A DNA stretch of 36,595 nt from Streptomyces solicavernae (GTDB lineage Bacteria > Actinomycetota > Actinomycetes > Streptomycetales > Streptomycetaceae): contig NZ_JASCIR010000043.1 of NCBI RefSeq assembly GCF_029968095.1, positions 1-36,595 of the forward strand, in the 5' to 3' direction. Below the pieces are notes generated by a model. The model had not been told where the DNA came from, did not search any database, and saw nothing but the letters and a program-made list of their open reading frames with translations. A program made the position numbers and the translations under genes. Below are positions 32,938 through 36,595 of the stretch, in pieces. Numbering within the stretch: position 1 is the first letter of the stretch; every line of letters begins with the position of its first letter.

Positions 32938-34464
32938 ATGTCCGCGCCGACCCCTCGCGAGCCCGCCCCTCAGCCCACCCCGGAGCCCACCTCCCGCCGA
33001 AGGCTCCTGATCCTCGCGATCTGCTGCACCAGCCTGCTGATCGTCAGCCTGGACACCACCGTCCTGAACGTCGCCCTGCCCTCGATGCGCGAGGACCTGC
33101 ACGCCGACGTCGCGGGCATGCAGTGGACCATCGACGCGTACACCCTGGTCCTCGCCTCGCTCCTCATGCTCGCCGGGTCGACCGCCGACCGGATCGGCCG
33201 CCGCAGGGTCTTCAAGGCCGGGCTCGTCCTCTTCACGCTCGGCTCGGTGCTCTGCTCGCTCGCGCCGAACCTGGAGTCGCTCATCGCGTTCCGCGCGGTG
33301 CAGGCGGTCGGCGGTTCGATGCTCAACCCTGTCGCGATGTCGATCATCACCAACACCTTCACCGAGCCCCGCGAGCGCGCCCGCGCGATCGGCGTCTGGG
33401 GCGGCGTCGTCGGCATCTCCATGGCGGCGGGACCGCTGGTCGGCGGGCTGCTCGTGGAGTCGGTCGGCTGGCGCTCGATCTTCTGGATCAACGTGCCGAT
33501 CGGCCTCGCCGCCCTCCTCCTGACCATCCGGTACGTCCCCGAGTCCCGCGCCCCGAAGCCGCGCCGCCCCGACCCGGTCGGCCAGCTCCTCGTGATGCTG
33601 CTGCTCGGCTCCCTGACGTACGCGATCATCGAGGCGCCCGCAGCCGGCTGGACCTCGCCCGCGACGCTGCTGCTCGCCGCACTCGCCGCAGCCGCGCTCG
33701 CCGGGCTCCTCCGCTACGAGCCACGCCGTGCCGAACCCCTCATCGACCTGCGGTTCTTCCACAGCGCACCGTTCAGCGGCGCCACCGTGATCGCGGTCTG
33801 CGCCTTCGCCGCGCTCTCCGGGTTCCTGTTCCTCTCCACCCTCTATCTGCAGGACGTACGCGGACTCGACGCGCTGCACGCGGGCCTGTGGATGCTGCCC
33901 ATGGCGGCGCTGACGTTCCTGTGCGCACCGCTGTCCGGACGCCTGGTCGGCAGCCACGGGCCGAGGCTGCCGCTGCTCGTGGCCGGGGTGGCGATGAGTA
34001 CGAGCGGGCTGCTCTTCGCGGCCTTCGACGCGGAGACGTCCGACGCCACGCTCGTCCTCGGCTACGTCCTGTTCGGGCTCGGCTTCGGCTTCGTCAACGC
34101 GCCGATCACCAACACCGCGGTCGCCGGGATGCCGCGCGCCCAGGCCGGGGTCGCGGCCGCGGTGGCCTCCACCAGCCGGCAGGTCGGCGGCACCCTCGGC
34201 GTCGCGGTGATCGGCGCGGTGCTGGCGTCGGGGCTGGCGTCGGGGCTGGCGTCGGGGCTGGCGTCGGGGCTCGCCGGGGCGCCCACGGACGGGGACTTCG
34301 TGGCGGCGAGCCGGGCCGCCTGGTGGATCATCACCGGGTGCGGTGTGTGCGTACTGGTGGTGGGGGCGCTCACCAGCGGGCGCTGGGCGAAGGGCACGGC
34401 GGCGCGGACGGCGCGGCTTCTCGACGACGGCCCCCGGCCGCAGGCCCCCGCCGGTTCGGCCTGA
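32938..34464 (+). CDS. MFS multidrug exporter, DHA2 (14-helix) family
   Basis: A 508-residue proton-driven drug efflux protein. After a Pro-rich cytoplasmic start (1-20) come about 14 hydrophobic helices. The family motif SLDTTVLNVALPSM (about 37-50) is in helix 1. Motif A is STADRIGRRRVFKAG (about 80-94), and motif C-like GVVGISMAAGPLVGGLL (about 161-177) is in helix 5. These identify the EmrB/QacA-like DHA2 exporters. Helix 13-14 sequence contains four ASGL repeats, coded by a 12-bp DNA repeat (34225-34272). No regulator gene is adjacent, though palindromic GTACGTAC and ACTAGT lie just before the start. ATG 32938 is used; no clear ribosome binding site is seen. A terminator follows at once. 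Confidence 0.9.
   Translation: MSAPTPREPAPQPTPEPTSRRRLLILAICCTSLLIVSLDTTVLNVALPSMREDLHADVAGMQWTIDAYTLVLASLLMLAGSTADRIGRRRVFKAGLVLFTLGSVLCSLAPNLESLIAFRAVQAVGGSMLNPVAMSIITNTFTEPRERARAIGVWGGVVGISMAAGPLVGGLLVESVGWRSIFWINVPIGLAALLLTIRYVPESRAPKPRRPDPVGQLLVMLLLGSLTYAIIEAPAAGWTSPATLLLAALAAAALAGLLRYEPRRAEPLIDLRFFHSAPFSGATVIAVCAFAALSGFLFLSTLYLQDVRGLDALHAGLWMLPMAALTFLCAPLSGRLVGSHGPRLPLLVAGVAMSTSGLLFAAFDAETSDATLVLGYVLFGLGFGFVNAPITNTAVAGMPRAQAGVAAAVASTSRQVGGTLGVAVIGAVLASGLASGLASGLASGLAGAPTDGDFVAASRAAWWIITGCGVCVLVVGALTSGRWAKGTAARTARLLDDGPRPQAPAGSA
34225..34272 (+). repeat. Four 12-bp in-frame units in the exporter gene
   Basis: GCGTCGGGGCTG at 34225, 34237, 34249 and 34261 (last base C) encodes Ala-Ser-Gly-Leu four times, within or next to a predicted membrane helix. 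This is unusual, because such expansions are normally tolerated in linkers. Confidence 0.92.
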
Positions 34465-34465
34465 A

Positions 34466-34499
34466 AAGGCCCGCAACTCCCGGAGGAATTGCGGGCCTT
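34466..34499. terminator. Terminator after the exporter gene
   Basis: A perfect 11-bp stem AAGGCCCGCAA / TTGCGGGCCTT with a 12-base interior, starting 2 bp after the stop. The exporter and the convergent DUF6243 gene can share it. Confidence 0.82.
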
Positions 34500-34518
34500 G
34501 GCGCGTCCGAGAGGACTT

Positions 34519-34686
34519 CTACTTGCTCTGCGCGCGCTCGCGCATCTTGCGCAGCAGGTCCTGCTTCTTCTCGGCGGCGGTCCTGCGGTCGGCGGCGCTG
34601 TCGGCTGCGGCGCCCTGGGCGTCCGTACGCGACAGCTTCTTGCGCTGTCCGCCCACGCCCAGCAGGTTGTTACGGCTCTTGGCCAT
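34519..34686 (-). CDS. Small DUF6243-like protein
   Basis: A 55-residue basic, soluble protein. The N-terminus MAKSRNNLLGVGGQRKKLSR matches the GxGGQRKxLSR motif that I associate with DUF6243, a small Streptomyces family of unknown function. The rest (AADRRTAAEKKQDLLRKMRERAQSK) is predicted helical and highly charged. Start ATG 34686 has GGGAG six bases upstream. It is convergent with the exporter and shares its terminator. Confidence 0.8.
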   Translation of the reverse strand: MAKSRNNLLGVGGQRKKLSRTDAQGAAADSAADRRTAAEKKQDLLRKMRERAQSK

Positions 34687-34743
34687 GTCTGTACTCCCGT
34701 TCACGGAGGAAAGGTCAGGTGTCAGGTGTCACGTGTCCTGAAG

Positions 34744-34760
34744 GCGGGATCCGGTCCCGC
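34744..34760. terminator. GC hairpin downstream of the aldo/keto reductase
   Basis: GCGGGA-TCCGG-TCCCGC, a 6-bp stem, lies about 100 bp after the reductase stop (minus strand) and upstream of the DUF6243 gene. No T tract, so only a weak candidate. Confidence 0.3.
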
Positions 34761-34855
34761 GCGCGCTCACTCGTAGAGCGGAAGCTGGAAGTACATGCCG
34801 TGAACGTAGCGGGGCGCGGTCGTGGAGCGCACCTGGTTTTTTGCCGCAGCCGTGA

Positions 34856-35860
34856 TCAGCGCTCGCTGTCCAGGTGGCCCATCTGCGCCTTCGGGTACCG
34901 CTCGCCCGCCGCCGCGTCCGCCGGTACGGCCTGCTCGATCGCCGCGAGGTCGGCAGCGTCGAGCGTGACGTCCAGGGCGCCGAGCGCCTCGTCGAGGCGG
35001 GTGCGGGTGCGGGCGCCGACCAGCGGGACGATGTCCTCACCGCGGGCGAGCACCCAGGCGATGGCGGTCTGCGCGACCGAGACGCCCTTCGCCTCCGCGA
35101 CCTTCCGCAGCGCGTCCACGAGGCCGAGGTTGTGCCGCAGGTTGTCGCCCTGGAAGCGCGGGCTCATACCGCGGAAGTCGCCCGGCGCCAGCTCCCGGTC
35201 GGCGCTGAAGTGGCCGCTGATCAGGCCGCGCGAGAGCACGCCGTACGCGGTGACGCCGATGCCCAACTCGCGCGCGGCGGGCAGGATTTCGGCCTCGATG
35301 CCGCGGGAGAGCAGCGAGTACTCGATCTGCAGGTCGGAGATCGGCGCCACGGCGGCGGCCCGGCGCAGGGTCTGCGCGCCGACCTCGGACAGGCCGATGT
35401 GCCGTACGTGCCCGGCGTCGACCAGGTCCTTGATGGCGCCGACGGTCTCCTCGATCGGTACGTCCGGGTCGACGCGGGCGATCCGGTAGATGTCGATGTG
35501 GTCGGTGCCGAGGCGCTGCAGCGAGTACGCGGCGAAGTTCTTGACCGCCTCCGGCCTGCCGTCGTACCCGGTGAAGCCGCCCTCGACGGTGCGCAGGGCG
35601 CCGAACTTGACGCTGGTGAGGGCGCGTTCGCGGGCCTTGGGGGCGGCGGTGCGCAGGGCTTCGTTGATGAGCAGTTCGTTGTGGCCCATGCCGTAGAAGT
35701 CGCCGGTGTCGAGCAGGGTGATGCCCGCGTCGAGGGCGGCGTGGAGGGTGGCGACGGACTCGGTCCGGTCGGCCTCTCCGTACAGGGCGGACATGCCCAT
35801 GCAGCCGAGGCCGAGGGCGGAGACCTGGGGGCCGGTGGTGCCGAGGGTGCGGGTGCGCAT
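34856..35860 (-). CDS. Aldo/keto reductase
   Basis: A 334-residue NADPH-dependent oxidoreductase with a TIM barrel. LGLGCMGMSALYG opens the fold. The catalytic Asp and Tyr are D51 and Y56 (LLDTGDFYG), and the catalytic Lys is K85 (SVKFG). The usual His of the tetrad is replaced by A128 (IYRIARVDPDVPIEETVGA), a variation seen in the actinobacterial YRPARLDP-type subgroup as I recall. The NADP-binding end is IVPLVGARTRTRLDEAL. Start ATG 35860 follows AGGAG by 5 bp. It is divergent from a TetR gene, with a dyad operator between. It probably reduces an aldehyde or ketone, and the TetR protein may sense the substrate. Confidence 0.9.
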   Translation of the reverse strand: MRTRTLGTTGPQVSALGLGCMGMSALYGEADRTESVATLHAALDAGITLLDTGDFYGMGHNELLINEALRTAAPKARERALTSVKFGALRTVEGGFTGYDGRPEAVKNFAAYSLQRLGTDHIDIYRIARVDPDVPIEETVGAIKDLVDAGHVRHIGLSEVGAQTLRRAAAVAPISDLQIEYSLLSRGIEAEILPAARELGIGVTAYGVLSRGLISGHFSADRELAPGDFRGMSPRFQGDNLRHNLGLVDALRKVAEAKGVSVAQTAIAWVLARGEDIVPLVGARTRTRLDEALGALDVTLDAADLAAIEQAVPADAAAGERYPKAQMGHLDSER

Positions 35861-35924
35861 GGTGGCTCCTGGGGTGATCGGAGGGATGCCGGGGTGCTGG
35901 GGATGCCTCCACCATGACACGAGG

Positions 35925-35957
35925 GCTGACAGATTTCAATTTTTGTCAGCTGTCAGC
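35925..35957. promoter_or_regulatory. Candidate TetR operator between the aldo/keto reductase and tetR genes
   Basis: GCTGACA (35925-35931), a 12-base A/T-rich spacer, then TGTCAGC (35944-35950) form a perfect 7-bp dyad; a further TGTCAGC follows directly (35951-35957). The size is like TetR-family operators and it lies in the divergent promoter region. Confidence 0.6.
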
Positions 35958-36011
35958 GAGCCGTCCCGGGCGGCTCGTTCCCCGCCTCCGCCTGCGGGTA
36001 CCGTCGACCCC

Positions 36012-36595
36012 ATGGCCCCCTCCGCACCCCTGACCGCCGAACGCATCCTCGAAGCCACCGAGGACGTGCTGCGCCGGCACGGCCCCGCGAAGGCCACGGT
36101 GGTCGATGTCGCCCGCGAGCTGGGCGTCAGCCACGGCAGCGTCTACCGGCACTTCCGTACGAAGGCGGCGCTGCGGGAGGCCGTGACGAAGCGGTGGCTG
36201 GACCGCACCACGGACCGCCTCGCCCAGGTGGCCGAGGGGCCCGGCGACGCGTCGGCGAAGCTGCGCCGCTGGCTGTCGGAGCTGTTCGCGGCCAAGCGCC
36301 GCAAGGCGGGCGACGACCCGCAGCTGTTCGCCACGTACTCGGTGCTGACCGGCGAGCTGAGCGGTCTGGTCGATCAGCACGTGGACGAGCTGGTCGGCCA
36401 GCTCACCGTGATCGTCGAAGAGGGCGCGCGCACGGGCGAGTTCGCGACGGGCGACCCGGCGGTGACGGCACGCGCGGTGTTCGTCGCGACGGCCCTGTTC
36501 CACGATCCGCGGCACGCGGAGATGTGGTCCCGGGAGGGTGTGGACGAGCAGTTCGCCGAGGTGTGCGCGCTGTTGCTGCGCGGGCTTCGGCAGGG
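36012..36595 (+). CDS. TetR/AcrR-family regulator (3' end beyond the window)
   Basis: At least 194 residues, cut off by the window edge with no stop reached. The N-terminal helix-turn-helix is clear: TAERILEATEDVLRRHGPAKATVVDVARELGVSHGSVYRHFRTKAALREAV (about 8-58). The rest is the ligand-binding helical domain (KLRRWLSELFAAKRR ... GLVDQHVDELVGQL ... FVATALFHDPRHAEMW). TetR proteins of this type have about 195-205 residues, so only a few are missing. It probably represses itself and the divergent aldo/keto reductase through the dyad at 35925-35957. ATG 36012 has no strong ribosome binding site, but it begins the domain at the normal place. Confidence 0.92.
   Translation, partial: MAPSAPLTAERILEATEDVLRRHGPAKATVVDVARELGVSHGSVYRHFRTKAALREAVTKRWLDRTTDRLAQVAEGPGDASAKLRRWLSELFAAKRRKAGDDPQLFATYSVLTGELSGLVDQHVDELVGQLTVIVEEGARTGEFATGDPAVTARAVFVATALFHDPRHAEMWSREGVDEQFAEVCALLLRGLRQ

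Overview
This is a chromosomal window from a high-GC actinomycete, almost certainly Streptomyces. The evidence is the GC-saturated third codon positions, the frequent GTG starts, the hrdA-dnaG neighbourhood, an XRE/DUF397 pair, a small DUF6243 protein and a class F sortase. From memory, the gene order resembles the hrdA (SCO2465) to ppdK (SCO2494) part of the S. coelicolor core chromosome. No database search was possible. No rRNA, tRNA, CRISPR array, phage or transposase gene is visible.

Left part (1-10 kb): an FGGY sugar kinase, a translationally coupled pair of half-ABC exporters whose motifs predict a heterodimer with one degenerate ATP site, the group 2 sigma factor HrdA, DNA primase DnaG, and an FAD/NAD ferredoxin-reductase-like protein. 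Next come a dGTPase-like HD hydrolase, a Streptomyces-type GC-rich intergenic repeat, a CbiX-type chelatase and a frameshifted SanA/YdcF-like gene.

Middle (13.7-24.7 kb): a split nitrate-assimilation locus. It holds the assimilatory nitrate reductase NasA (13819-16047) and, 4 kb away, a coupled operon of a NirB-like FAD reductase, NirB and NirD. Both units have candidate GlnR sites, and the one before the nir operon keeps perfect 11-bp periodicity. The CbiX protein could supply siroheme for NirB. Between the two units lie a cutA / gamma-glutamylcyclotransferase pair, an FMN reductase divergent from a SoxR-type regulator with a SoxR-like box between them, and a secreted protein followed by a class F sortase.

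Right part (24.7-36.6 kb): an XRE regulator plus DUF397 partner, a short-chain dehydrogenase, a PIN-domain toxin with its antitoxin, an SRPBCC/DUF4287 protein, pyruvate phosphate dikinase, tRNA-dihydrouridine synthase and a DHA2-type drug exporter. After these come a DUF6243 protein and an aldo/keto reductase divergent from a TetR regulator that runs off the window.

Two features stand out beyond the genes. Short tandem repeats (6-36 bp units) recur across the window, many in frame inside linkers, gene ends and N-termini. The 561-bp gap between dus and ppdK holds a cluster of near-perfect dyads, including a 16-bp inverted repeat that encloses two perfect odd-centred palindromes. This is the least explained structure here.
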